Below, piece by piece: positions 7,348 through 14,841 of a stretch of 29,656 bases of DNA (position 1 is the stretch's first letter; the number at the start of each line of letters is the position of its first letter). The position numbers were made by a program, and so were the translations under genes. The stretch is from a virus, in IMG/VR virus record IMGVR_UViG_3300035160_000037, positions 1-29,656 of that record. One strand, written 5' to 3'. The notes beneath the pieces were generated by a model. The model saw nothing but the letters and a program-made list of their open reading frames with translations. It was not told the DNA's origin and did not search any database.

Positions 7348-8090
7348 TTAATGGGTGGAATCGGTGGTAGTTGTGGGATTTCGAGAGTGAGTCTTTCAAT
7401 GCCCGTGATTGCGAATTGCCCCCAACCAAGGCCAGCAGACTTTTTGCTGTCCCAGCGTCCCTCACCGACACCAACCTGCACGCCGGCTCGGTAGAGGAGG
7501 TTGGCAACGTCATCCAGATGGAATTGATCTGCGTCCCATCGGATTTTCACTTTCGCGTGCCAGGGCATGTAAACCGGACGCACAACAGGATAGGGATCCC
7601 CTCGGGAGACCCTGGCCATGTCAATCGCCATGCGCGGTTCACCGTAGATTCGGACGATGCCGAATTGAGGTTGAGTGGCATCGAACCCGTCCTGAACACA
7701 GAACAGGCTCAGCTTTGCTTTGGTCATCTCAAAGCCGCCCACGCGACATGCCGAGATCATGCAGTTACGGAAGGCACTGGCCTGGATTCCGTCCCAGCCC
7801 TCCGGGCTGATGTAGCGAGCGTCATGATAAAGCACTTCGTCGGAGTACTTTTTCTTGGGCTTCTTTTTGGCTTTGGATGGTGCTTTCTCCCCGGTTTCTG
7901 CATCGGGTTCTCCGCGCAGGCTTTCGAGGACCTTCTGTGAGAATCGATGGACGCACAATTGCGTGAGCCCCTCGATCGTGAATTGAGCCAGCCCGAAGTT
8001 GGGCGGCTTGATGATGATGCGTTCCTTCTTTTCCTTCCCGCCTGGGAGGACGGGATTTCCAATAGGCTCTTTAGCCTCTGATCTCTTCAT
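7344..8090 (-). CDS. Phage-conserved hypothetical protein with Gly-rich loop, 248 aa
   Basis: Function unknown. The N-terminal part is basic. A Lys-rich insert lies at about residues 70-82 (SKAKKKPKKK), then YISPEGWDGIQASAFRNCMISACR and beta-rich segments. Near the C-terminus is a striking Gly-rich stretch, AGVQVGVGEGRWDSKKSAGL then GWGQF (about residues 206-230). This pattern of spaced glycines with a basic residue is reminiscent of nucleic-acid-binding ferredoxin-like (RAMP-type) loops, but the match is weak and not proof. It heads a two-gene unit with the 185-aa protein and is preceded by three hairpins in the 150-base gap upstream. Confidence 0.65.
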   Translation of the reverse strand: MKRSEAKEPIGNPVLPGGKEKKERIIIKPPNFGLAQFTIEGLTQLCVHRFSQKVLESLRGEPDAETGEKAPSKAKKKPKKKYSDEVLYHDARYISPEGWDGIQASAFRNCMISACRVGGFEMTKAKLSLFCVQDGFDATQPQFGIVRIYGEPRMAIDMARVSRGDPYPVVRPVYMPWHAKVKIRWDADQFHLDDVANLLYRAGVQVGVGEGRWDSKKSAGLGWGQFAITGIERLTLEIPQLPPIPPIK

Positions 8091-8131
8091 ACTGTGGTCT
8101 TTCTGCTTTTTTGGTTTTTTGGTTTCTCGAT

Positions 8132-8238
8132 TTTCAGCTTGCGCTGAAAGTCAAAAAATCGTTAGAACCACAGTCGCGAACTGTGGTTTTGAGAATGACG
8201 GGTGATTGGAAGTAGTAGTGTCCTTCCGGTCACCCGTC
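8132..8238 (-). promoter_or_regulatory. Three consecutive hairpins in an intergenic gap
   Basis: Three stems lie in the gap between the genes at 8241 and 8090. First, TTTCAGC/GCTGAAA at 8132-8149 (7 bp). Second, AACCACAGT/ACTGTGGTT at 8166-8188 (9 bp, 5-nt loop). Third, GACGGGTGA/TCACCCGTC at 8197-8238, extended by GGAAG/CTTCC across a 2x2 internal loop to about 14 bp. Read on the minus strand, the second is followed within a few bases by six T, so it could terminate transcription. The motif ACCACAGT recurs immediately before the ATG at 8090. Confidence 0.55.
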
Positions 8239-8240
8239 TC

Positions 8241-8714
8241 TCATTCGGGGGCCCTTTTCCCGTAATGCTTCTCGATCCACTCCTGAACCTCTTGGGGCAG
8301 GCCTGGGACCTCCAGGGCCGATTTCCCATCTTCCATTTCCCATCCCAGCATGGCGGGATGCGGCAGCGGGATGATGACGCCATCCATCGTGGGTTTCCAC
8401 AGATGCAGGCATCCTGGGTGATGGTTTACGTAAAGAGCCTTGGGAGGGTGCAGCTGCATGACCGTGTCGGTGTCCTCCCAGAAAAGGTTTTTGCACGCGC
8501 ACATTATGTGCCAGCTGGGTGTGTGTGTCGGCTGGCGAGCAATTGAAACGGAGACATGCTGCCACCCCATCCCATCGGAGGCCAGGGCCAGGAGCTCCAG
8601 CCCATTGATGGTGATGTGAAAGGCGCCATTGAACCCGTCCGAGGGGCGGGATCCATACATCTTGGATTTCCCTGGCGGGATCCGGCATCTGTTCAAATAT
8701 TTCCAATCGCTCAT
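8241..8714 (-). CDS. DUF7694-like phage protein
   Basis: A 157-residue protein matching a phage-common family of unknown function. The diagnostic segments are GWQHVSVS (residues 50-57), MCACKNLFWEDTDTV (71-85), MQLHPPKALYVNHHPGCLHL (86-105) and WKP. The family typically reads 'C..KDLFW..ED.VVQFHPPKS.YVN.HP.CLHLWRP', which this follows closely. The start at 8714 is chosen because it forms an ATGA overlap with the stop of the previous gene; an in-frame ATG four codons upstream is the alternative. It is the last gene before the hairpin-rich gap at 8132-8238. Confidence 0.8.
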   Translation of the reverse strand: MSDWKYLNRCRIPPGKSKMYGSRPSDGFNGAFHITINGLELLALASDGMGWQHVSVSIARQPTHTPSWHIMCACKNLFWEDTDTVMQLHPPKALYVNHHPGCLHLWKPTMDGVIIPLPHPAMLGWEMEDGKSALEVPGLPQEVQEWIEKHYGKRAPE

Positions 8715-8950
8715 TTTGTCGCGCATTTAGGGCACCTGCTGTGCCGTTGTGGATACGGAAGGATTTCTGTATAGACAATCGTCACTGTCTTTACAAGCCG
8801 TAATTTCTGAATCGGCATTTCTTTCTCGAATTCCCTGGCGGCTTCGAGTGCCTCATCCATGGTTTTTCGATCTCCGGTAGTAAGTCGCATTTGATCTTCG
8901 TAGGGGCCCTCCACCGCATAGGCCACCTTGCGTTCCTGGAAAATTCTCAT
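8711..8950 (-). CDS. Hypothetical protein, 79 aa
   Basis: A small protein, MRIFQERKVAYAVEGPYE at the start, with alternating strands and one helix (MDEALEAAREFEKEM) and ending with a CPKC pair. It is not assigned to a family. The start at 8950 is supported by an ATGA overlap with the stop of the preceding gene; the frame stays open further upstream but only by running into that gene. The stop overlaps the DUF7694-like start in the same way. The beta-alpha-beta look (KLRLVKTVTIVYTEIL) suggests a small ferredoxin-like or ASCH-like fold, without motif support. Confidence 0.6.
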   Translation of the reverse strand: MRIFQERKVAYAVEGPYEDQMRLTTGDRKTMDEALEAAREFEKEMPIQKLRLVKTVTIVYTEILPYPQRHSRCPKCATK

Positions 8951-9225
8951 AATAGCTTCGCTTGTTCCGGGTTCTTGTTGCCACTTGTTGCCAGTCGCTT
9001 CATTTCTTCGCTTGCATCCTGGAGCTCCTTCAAGCGGAAAAGTGTGTAGTAGATGCCTTCCATGCATTCGATCTCATGAGTGGCCTGGACCTCGGACATA
9101 CGGCCTCCCTGGACCCACTTAGGGTAAACTTTCTTGCGAAGCTCAAATTCACGCCGAGCGCATGCCACCATTTGCTCGAGGGTTTTCGGCGCATCCTGGG
9201 TGGTGTAGTAATTAGAGTTGGACAT
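8947..9225 (-). CDS. Phage-conserved hypothetical protein, 92 aa
   Basis: A mostly helical small protein. The core TLEQMVACARREFELRKKVYPKWV, QGGRMSEVQATHEIECMEGI resembles a family of small phage early proteins of the form 'MVACARRE..LR..VYP..V..GRMT...A.HEI..M..I...L'. Function is unknown. The chosen ATG at 9225 gives a 14-base overlap with the sulfotransferase stop; the frame is open further upstream but that would need a longer overlap. Its own stop makes an ATGA with the next gene. Charged helices and size suggest a protein-protein or DNA-binding role. Confidence 0.65.
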   Translation of the reverse strand: MSNSNYYTTQDAPKTLEQMVACARREFELRKKVYPKWVQGGRMSEVQATHEIECMEGIYYTLFRLKELQDASEEMKRLATSGNKNPEQAKLL

Positions 9226-9778
9226 AGGGTCTTGGATAAATTCCCTGTGTGCGTTTGAGACGAATGCCAACGATTTGCCCCATGCGTTCAAAATCAACTG
9301 ACCTCGGTTCATGCTCTATAAAAAGGACGATGTCACACATGACTCCAACCGGATCGGCCATCAGCTTTTCGTAGGTCACCACCAGGCGATTTGGGACATC
9401 GTCGAGAATCCACTTTTTAACGAACTTGGCATAGTAGTCCATTTGTTCTTTCCACCATTGCCTTGGTTTGTTGGGGGCGGTTCCTTCCTTGGTTTTGAGG
9501 ACTTGCCAGCTGGCCAGCGCATCGAGCGGATTGCGGATCTGGACTAACTGTTTCCATTGCTTTTGGGGTTGATCAACAAAGTCAAAATCGTGGGTTTTCT
9601 GCATTACGCATTTTGGGTCTTTCTGAAATCCTTGTTCAGGAAACTTGTAAACATCAGCAAAGCGAAACCGATCAGTGCCGAAATAATCACCCAGGGTCAG
9701 CATGACAAAGGTGTTGCCGGATCTCGGGAATGTGGGGCAGAGGGTCCGATGGAGCCCGTTGATAATTTTCATTTTCAT
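9212..9778 (-). CDS. P-loop sulfotransferase
   Basis: A compact 188-residue sulfotransferase. The PAPS-binding 5'-phosphosulfate loop is FPRSGNTFV at residues 17-25. The segment MQKTHDF (59-65) matches the 'K-(T/S)-H' strand that carries the catalytic His in this fold. The 3'-phosphate motif is IRNPLDALASW at 81-91. The enzyme would move sulfate from PAPS to a hydroxyl or amine, most likely on a sugar or lipid glycan. It is shorter than most cellular sulfotransferases but keeps all key motifs. It lies inside the early block rather than with the glycan island, joined by ATGA to the gene upstream. The acceptor is unknown. Confidence 0.85.
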   Translation of the reverse strand: MKMKIINGLHRTLCPTFPRSGNTFVMLTLGDYFGTDRFRFADVYKFPEQGFQKDPKCVMQKTHDFDFVDQPQKQWKQLVQIRNPLDALASWQVLKTKEGTAPNKPRQWWKEQMDYYAKFVKKWILDDVPNRLVVTYEKLMADPVGVMCDIVLFIEHEPRSVDFERMGQIVGIRLKRTQGIYPRPYVQL

Positions 9779-10425
9779 GATTCAGAGTCAGGTTTGATTT
9801 GCCGATTTTTGTAGGGCGGCATCCCCTTGTATAGCAAGGCCTGATTGATCCCAAAGCTGTCTCCCCTGCCCGGAACGTAAATCGCCTTCCCGCGCTTCTT
9901 AAGTTCATCGCCTGGGATCCAGCCAAAGACATGGAAGATAGGAGCTCGCCCAACTACCAGCCAATAAATGCGGTCGATGATGATGTCTCCGTAGTCGACA
10001 AAAAGATCAATTCGATCCGTTAGATCCCGGTCTCTGGTTTTAACTTCATCCCCGTCTACATCGGCCCCATGAAAAAAGACGTTCAATTTTTGGTTGGGTG
10101 GAACACCTTTGAGGATCGAGATCGGTTCCTGGCCACAACATCCTTCGATGTGGGTTCTCCAGGCATCCCCATCTCTTGCTCCTTTATGGTGGTGGTGCCC
10201 CTGCATTTGGGATTCTATCCTTTGCCGGCATGCCAGCTTGCAGGCTCTTTTATAGCGAGTCAGATCCGTCCACCCGAAAGTGATATCGATCTTCATTGGT
10301 GGATCGAAGAGAACGGGGCCTGGATTTTCCAGGGTTACTGCCTTCCAGTCTCTGATCGCCAAAACGGCAAGCGGTCTGTCGATGCGTTTAACTCGCTTCG
10401 GTGGGATGTAGATTGTTTTATTCAT
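9775..10425 (-). CDS. Phage-conserved protein, possible PD-(D/E)XK-like nuclease
   Basis: A 216-residue protein. The segment DGDAWRTHIEGCCGQE (residues 85-100) followed by GADVDGDEVKTR (120-131) and later YWLVVGRAPIFHVFGWIPGDE (154-174) fits a widespread phage protein in which an 'H..G..GE' helix precedes a 'D....E-V-K/R' strand. This arrangement resembles a restriction-endonuclease-like active site, with candidates Glu100, Asp122 or Asp124, Glu127 and Lys129. Activity is an inference. A run of four His (77-80) is unusual. The start forms ATGA with the helicase stop, and its stop forms ATGA with the sulfotransferase start. Confidence 0.6.
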   Translation of the reverse strand: MNKTIYIPPKRVKRIDRPLAVLAIRDWKAVTLENPGPVLFDPPMKIDITFGWTDLTRYKRACKLACRQRIESQMQGHHHHKGARDGDAWRTHIEGCCGQEPISILKGVPPNQKLNVFFHGADVDGDEVKTRDRDLTDRIDLFVDYGDIIIDRIYWLVVGRAPIFHVFGWIPGDELKKRGKAIYVPGRGDSFGINQALLYKGMPPYKNRQIKPDSES

Positions 10426-11942
10426 TTCTTTCGGTTGAGTTGGGCGAAGAATCTTCTGGCTTCAGCTTTGGTTGCCATCCATGGATCTGGGTGGCCATGT
10501 TGCTGCATGGACCACCGTTGCTTTTGGGAGGCGAGCTCCAGGTCTTTGTGTTTGAACATAACGTCCAGGAGCTTGGAGGCGTGGCCGCGCCCCTTAATGA
10601 GGTCTGGATCGATTTTGGTTCGTTCCAAATACTTCATTTGCTTGCGTGTGATCGGCTTGCCTTCCCACTTCATGGTGGGTTCATAGAAGGCCGTTTCGGT
10701 CTCGCCATGCTCCAAGCAGAATTGCTCAGGGCTGATGAATTTGGCCTTGCGGCTGGCGAGCTCGGCCAGGCGTTCGCGCAACTTACGTTCGCGCTCTTCA
10801 GTGGCGCTAGCGGCCAGGGTGAGCAGGTCCAGCTGTTCCTCCGAGGCGCCCTGGGCAGAGAGCTTCTGGGAGAGCTCGGTAACGATATCAGCCTCCTCGG
10901 CGTCATGGGCCATCAGATCGGCAGGGTGGACAATCCGATGCCGTTCATGGAGCCAAAGAAAGTCCAGCAGAAGCAGGTTTTCCTTGGCCGGATGGACCCG
11001 AGTGCCCCGTCCCACCATCTGCGCGAAAAGCGGCCGGCTCTTGGTAGGGCGCAAGACAACGATGCAATCGATGCTGGGGGAATCGTAGCCCTCAACAAGC
11101 AACATCGCGTTTGACAGAACGTCAAATTGGTTGTTGTCGAACTGCTGGAGGATCTCTGCGCGGTCAGGGGATTTACCGTCTACGTGCTTGGCTGTGAGTC
11201 CCACCTGGCGGCAGGCCTCGACAAACTTTCGGCTGGTATCGATCAGTGGAAGGAAGGCGAGGACCTTGCGGAAACTTGCGTGGTCTCGGATGGCCTGGGC
11301 AATCGTGACCAGGTAGGGCTCCAGGAGGTGGCCAAGCTCCACCTCATCGAAGTCCCCACCCTGGAGGTGGACCTTGGTCAGGTCGATTTTAAGGGGCACG
11401 CTTTTGATGACGATGTTGGAGAGGTATTGCTCTCGAATTAGGCGTACCAATGAAATGTCGACAGCTACGTTCTCGAAGTACTCACCGAGCGTGCGTTGGT
11501 CCGCTCGATCAGGCGTGGCAGTGCATCCCAAAACGTAGCTGTCAAAATGGTTCAGAACCTTCTGCCAGGATTCTGAGACGGCATGGTGGGCCTCATCGGC
11601 TACCACCAGGTGAAAGTGATCAGATGGCCACCGGTCCAGCCTTCGGATCATGCTCTGAACACTGGCCACCACTACCGGGGCTTCAGCGGAGGCAGTCCAC
11701 TCCGCTTTTTCCAACTCGGCGCGGATCCCGGTGGCCATCCTCAACTTCTCCACGGCCTGCGTGAGGAGCTCCTGCCGATGACAAAGAATCAATGTCTTGA
11801 GCGGCTGGATTTCCTCAGCAAGCCAGGAGAAGAGAATGGTTTTGCCACTGCCAGTCGGGAGGACTGCCAGTTGCTTTTTGAACTCCTTAAAACCGTGTCG
11901 AATCTTAAGGACGGCCTCTGTTTGGTAGGGCCTGGGTTTCAT
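10422..11942 (-). CDS. SF2 DEAD/DEAH-box helicase
   Basis: A 506-residue superfamily 2 helicase of the SSL2/UvsW-like kind. Starting at MKPRPYQ, the motifs are Q-like/PYQ at residues 4-7, Walker A LPTGSGKT (28-35), DEAH (116-119), TATP (141-144) and QMVGRGTR (308-315). The C-terminal 150 residues hold charged helices that may bind DNA. It likely remodels recombination or replication intermediates next to the annealing protein and nuclease. The frame is open to 11990, but the ATG at 11942 places the conserved PYQ motif at the usual position and avoids overlap with the upstream gene. The 12 bases just upstream, ACCACAGTTCGC on the minus strand, also occur at 8176-8187. Confidence 0.9.
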   Translation of the reverse strand: MKPRPYQTEAVLKIRHGFKEFKKQLAVLPTGSGKTILFSWLAEEIQPLKTLILCHRQELLTQAVEKLRMATGIRAELEKAEWTASAEAPVVVASVQSMIRRLDRWPSDHFHLVVADEAHHAVSESWQKVLNHFDSYVLGCTATPDRADQRTLGEYFENVAVDISLVRLIREQYLSNIVIKSVPLKIDLTKVHLQGGDFDEVELGHLLEPYLVTIAQAIRDHASFRKVLAFLPLIDTSRKFVEACRQVGLTAKHVDGKSPDRAEILQQFDNNQFDVLSNAMLLVEGYDSPSIDCIVVLRPTKSRPLFAQMVGRGTRVHPAKENLLLLDFLWLHERHRIVHPADLMAHDAEEADIVTELSQKLSAQGASEEQLDLLTLAASATEERERKLRERLAELASRKAKFISPEQFCLEHGETETAFYEPTMKWEGKPITRKQMKYLERTKIDPDLIKGRGHASKLLDVMFKHKDLELASQKQRWSMQQHGHPDPWMATKAEARRFFAQLNRKK

Positions 11943-11959
11943 GCGAACTGTGGTATGAA

Positions 11960-12490
11960 TCAGAACGGTGTCTTGGGCTTGGCATCCCAAGGACTGGTGG
12001 ACTCTTGGGATTCCTCCTGTTTGGGTTTGCTGGTGGGTTTGTTGCGGAGCTCGGGATTCGGCTTGAGCGGTTCCTTATCGGTATAGTAGAGGGCCACGGC
12101 ATTTTTGGTGACTTGCTTACCTGACCTCCTCGAGGTGTAGGTCTCCTCGACCACCCGAGCATGCACGCGCAAGCCCATGGGGTTGATCCACGGCACGTTT
12201 AATTCTTCGGCGCGGTCCTGCTCGAAGTGAAACGCATCACCCTTTTGAAGGGAGCGGATGCCGGCGGCTTTGACGAATTGATCGATTTTCCAGAGTGTCT
12301 GCTCTGCATCGATCAAGGTTTCGCGCACCTTGGCATTGGTTCCTTCCACGGTGAACACGATGTTGAACCGCTCGGCGCCGGCTGTTTTCTGGCCGGATGA
12401 GATGTCGGTTGAAAACTCGAACACGCAGAGGATGTAATCCCCTTCGGGCACGATCTCATAATTGGAATCAGAATCAGTGAAAACTGGCAT
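11960..12490 (-). CDS. DUF669-like phage protein
   Basis: A 176-residue protein resembling DUF669, a phage family found beside recombination nucleases. The N-terminal part reads YEIVPEGDYILCVFEF (residues 11-26), then a beta segment RFNIVFTVEG and WKIDQFVKAAGI (67-78), which is the usual 'eG.Y.v....F...WKi..FlkalGl' pattern. The C-terminal 45 residues are Pro/Lys/Glu-rich and end in Pro-Phe, like the flexible tails of single-strand-binding proteins. It may bind DNA or the neighbouring nuclease and helicase. It starts two bases after the stop of the DUF2800 gene. Confidence 0.7.
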   Translation of the reverse strand: MPVFTDSDSNYEIVPEGDYILCVFEFSTDISSGQKTAGAERFNIVFTVEGTNAKVRETLIDAEQTLWKIDQFVKAAGIRSLQKGDAFHFEQDRAEELNVPWINPMGLRVHARVVEETYTSRRSGKQVTKNAVALYYTDKEPLKPNPELRNKPTSKPKQEESQESTSPWDAKPKTPF

Positions 12491-12491
12491 G

Positions 12492-13547
12492 TTACTTGTC
12501 TTTCTTTTTGGGTTTGTCTTGAACGAGCATTACGACGTTGGGCTTGCGCTTGACCAGGGGGCCAAGCTTCTCCATGCAATCCCGCTCAGCCGGCGCCTTT
12601 TTCATTCCATGGAAAAGAGCGTAGGCATCGAACAGGGCCTTGGGTTTAACCGCGCAGGCCTTCAGGAATTCATCCTGGGGCAAGCGGATGGCGTTGTAGG
12701 CTGCCATGACCTCATCGATGTAGCGGCCACCGGCACGGGTCACCACATTGAATCCCTCGGGCACCATGCCTTCCTTGAGTGCCATTTCTCGGGCGTGGAA
12801 TTCCACGCTTTCGCACCAATCCGACAGAGTACGCGCAATGCGTAACGCAAGGCCCATGTCCTTGCCAGTTTTGATTTCCGAGGAGTGCCATTGGGGCAGG
12901 TTCCAATCGGGGTTGGCGGCAATGGCCGTATTAACCTGCTGGATCAGGGCTTCGCAAATCAGGTTCCGGGCGCACCAGCCGCAATACTCACAAGGCGTGG
13001 CGGTGGCCCATGCGGACTCCACCATGGTGATAATGTCTTCGATCTCCTTCCAGGCAGACTCGATAGTCCATTTTCTGGATCGTGCGGCCTGGTTGTTGGC
13101 GTAAAGGACATGCGTGGTCAGGTCCGGGAGTTTGGTTCGTTCCAGCACCATGAAGGCATAGCAGGCCATTTGGGGGTCGTAGTATCGGAAACGCCATTTC
13201 AGATCGAACAGATCCGGGCCACACACCAGATCCGGTGTCCCCTGGACGGTCATGCCATTGGGAAGGGTGCCGGTGTTAAGTTGTTCGATCTCGAGGGGGT
13301 AGTCATTGACGGCAGCCCTTGTTTCAACGTACTGGACTGCCCACTCCATGTTCTCAAGGAATTCATCGTTGAGTGCCTCCAGGGCCTCCTTGTTGCCCCG
13401 GAAGTATTCAGCAAAGGCATCGTGACGTTCGGTGCCTTCATCGGTGTAGGTTGATGGCTTGCCTTCAAACTTGGGGCACTTCCCGAGCATGGGCAGGGAA
13501 GATGGCCTGAACTTTGGTGTCGGTGGTTCTGGGATTTTCTTTTTCAT
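12492..13547 (-). CDS. DUF2800 / Cas4-RecB-like exonuclease with Fe-S-type cysteines
   Basis: A 351-residue phage nuclease-like protein. The PD-(D/E)XK residues are visible: GTERHDAF (38-45, His42), GTPDLV (103-108, Asp106) and FDLKW (114-118, Asp115 and Lys117). One Cys near the N-terminus (C24) and a cluster CEYCGWCARNLIC (186-198) recall the split four-Cys iron-sulfur cluster of Cas4 and AddB nucleases. Such enzymes resect DNA ends to give 3' single strands for an annealing protein. That fits the RecT-like gene immediately upstream, with which it shares an ATGA overlap. The C-terminal third is helical and basic. Confidence 0.85.
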   Translation of the reverse strand: MKKKIPEPPTPKFRPSSLPMLGKCPKFEGKPSTYTDEGTERHDAFAEYFRGNKEALEALNDEFLENMEWAVQYVETRAAVNDYPLEIEQLNTGTLPNGMTVQGTPDLVCGPDLFDLKWRFRYYDPQMACYAFMVLERTKLPDLTTHVLYANNQAARSRKWTIESAWKEIEDIITMVESAWATATPCEYCGWCARNLICEALIQQVNTAIAANPDWNLPQWHSSEIKTGKDMGLALRIARTLSDWCESVEFHAREMALKEGMVPEGFNVVTRAGGRYIDEVMAAYNAIRLPQDEFLKACAVKPKALFDAYALFHGMKKAPAERDCMEKLGPLVKRKPNVVMLVQDKPKKKDK

Positions 13548-14575
13548 GGTTTTGAGGGTTCAGTGATTGCGCGTAAAAATGCATCTTTTTGCTCAATGAT
13601 CTTTTTGGCGCGTGGCTTGGTTAGTTTGGGCAGCGTGGCTCGGAGATGATGGGCAGCATAGGCTTCATGCTCGAGCGGCTTGTCGGGGGCCGGGATCCAC
13701 TTTTCTTTGATCATCCAATTAGCGACGGCCAGGAAGTGTCCGTTGCAGACTCGGCCGATTTCATCAACTAAAGCGGGGTCAAGGTCCTCGACTCCAAACT
13801 GCACCTTTTCCACCGGCTTAGGCGGCTCGGCGGTTCCTTCAGGCTCAATCGTCTTTCGGGTTGGAGGGGGAATTGGGGTCTCCCCTTCTTCCTCTCCGGG
13901 TGCCGGCACTGAAATGGAACGGCGCTTGGCTGGCTCCTTTTTGGGCTTGGCTGGCTCCTTTTTGGGGGCGGCTGGTTCTGTTTTTGGGGTGGCTGGTGCC
14001 AGCCCCATTTCAGCCAGTTCCTTCTCCTCTTGTTGCGGAGCGGCTGGCTTATCTTTGCCCAGATCCAGGGGTTTCTCCACCTGGGGGGCTTCGTCAGGCG
14101 CAGCTTCGGCGCCGGCCACGATCTCGGGCGCGAGCATTCCAATGGCTGTGGTGATGGCTCGGGCGCGGAGCATGTAGGAGGGCGACTTGACCCAGTTGCT
14201 GTCGGCTTTAACGAGGCCCTGGGCCCTGGCATCCTCGATGGTGTATTGGACTTTGACCGTGGCACCCTCGAAGGTGATCTCCAGAATGGCTTTTTCACGG
14301 TCATCCGATGCGCTGAGCCATTTGTGCTTGGCGCCCTTCATTCGGATTTCGGCCAAACAGGCCAAGGCCAGCTTCTGGGGCTTGCCGGCCATGTTGTGGT
14401 AGGTGGCCAGGTATTCGAGCGGCGTGATGCCGCTGCCCATGCAGAAGGACAGAATCGCCTGGCCCTGCTCGACTCGATCGCATTTAAACGCGCCGGATCG
14501 AGCCCAAATGGCACCGAGTCTTTCAATGGCCTCGATGCGTTCTTCTAGGTTTGCGTATAACGGATTTTCAGTCAT
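13544..14575 (-). CDS. RecT-like single-strand annealing protein
   Basis: A 343-residue protein. The first 155 residues follow the RecT-type pattern: QAILSFCMGSGITPLEYLAT (38-57), then HNMAGKPQKLALACLAEIRM, a beta hairpin rich in charged residues, NWVKSPSYMLRARAITTAIG and MLAPEIVAGAE. In this family these residues bind single-stranded DNA and promote annealing. A long Pro/Lys/Glu/Ala-rich linker follows (about 160-255), with repeated KKEPAKPKKEPAK. A small C-terminal helical domain (about 265-343) may contact partner proteins. It lies directly before the DUF2800 nuclease, the usual exonuclease/annealing pair of phages. Confidence 0.75.
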   Translation of the reverse strand: MTENPLYANLEERIEAIERLGAIWARSGAFKCDRVEQGQAILSFCMGSGITPLEYLATYHNMAGKPQKLALACLAEIRMKGAKHKWLSASDDREKAILEITFEGATVKVQYTIEDARAQGLVKADSNWVKSPSYMLRARAITTAIGMLAPEIVAGAEAAPDEAPQVEKPLDLGKDKPAAPQQEEKELAEMGLAPATPKTEPAAPKKEPAKPKKEPAKRRSISVPAPGEEEGETPIPPPTRKTIEPEGTAEPPKPVEKVQFGVEDLDPALVDEIGRVCNGHFLAVANWMIKEKWIPAPDKPLEHEAYAAHHLRATLPKLTKPRAKKIIEQKDAFLRAITEPSKP

Positions 14576-14616
14576 GTTTTTGTGGATGTTGGTCCCTCCC
14601 GAGCCCCCAAAGAAAC

Positions 14617-14631
14617 TCGATTTTCAATCGA
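14617..14631 (-). promoter_or_regulatory. Small hairpin upstream of the annealing-protein gene
   Basis: TCGATT-TTC-AATCGA forms a 6-bp stem with a 3-nt loop in the 71-base gap between the excisionase-like gene and the RecT-like gene. On the minus strand it is followed by GTTTCTTTG, so weak termination or attenuation is possible. Confidence 0.35.
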
Positions 14632-14646
14632 AGAGTAGTGTCTTTG

Positions 14647-14841
14647 TCAGTCGGACGGGTTGTTTTTTATGTGTTGCAGAACTGTGGGGTAATGAAATCG
14701 TTTAAATTGGTTGCTTAGGACGATCACGGGGATTTTCTTTTCCCTGACCATCCGGCGCAATGTGGGGACTGAGCACCCAAGCTTTTTTGCCGCTTCTTTA
14801 TACGTAAGCAGATCGTCCTGATTCTCTTTGGCTTCACTCAT
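14647..14841 (-). CDS. Helix-turn-helix DNA-binding protein, excisionase/MerR-like
   Basis: A 64-residue protein with the small winged-helix layout of excisionase and MerR-type HTH_17 proteins: LLTYKEAAKKLGCSVPTLRR (residues 11-30), then MVREKKIPVIVLSNQFKRFH. It would bind DNA as a regulator or a recombination directionality factor. No integrase is present in the window, so a regulator is more likely. The start at 14841 is fixed by an ATGA overlap with the gene upstream; the longer open frame would run into that gene. It is the second gene of the leftward early transcript. Confidence 0.75.
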   Translation of the reverse strand: MSEAKENQDDLLTYKEAAKKLGCSVPTLRRMVREKKIPVIVLSNQFKRFHYPTVLQHIKNNPSD

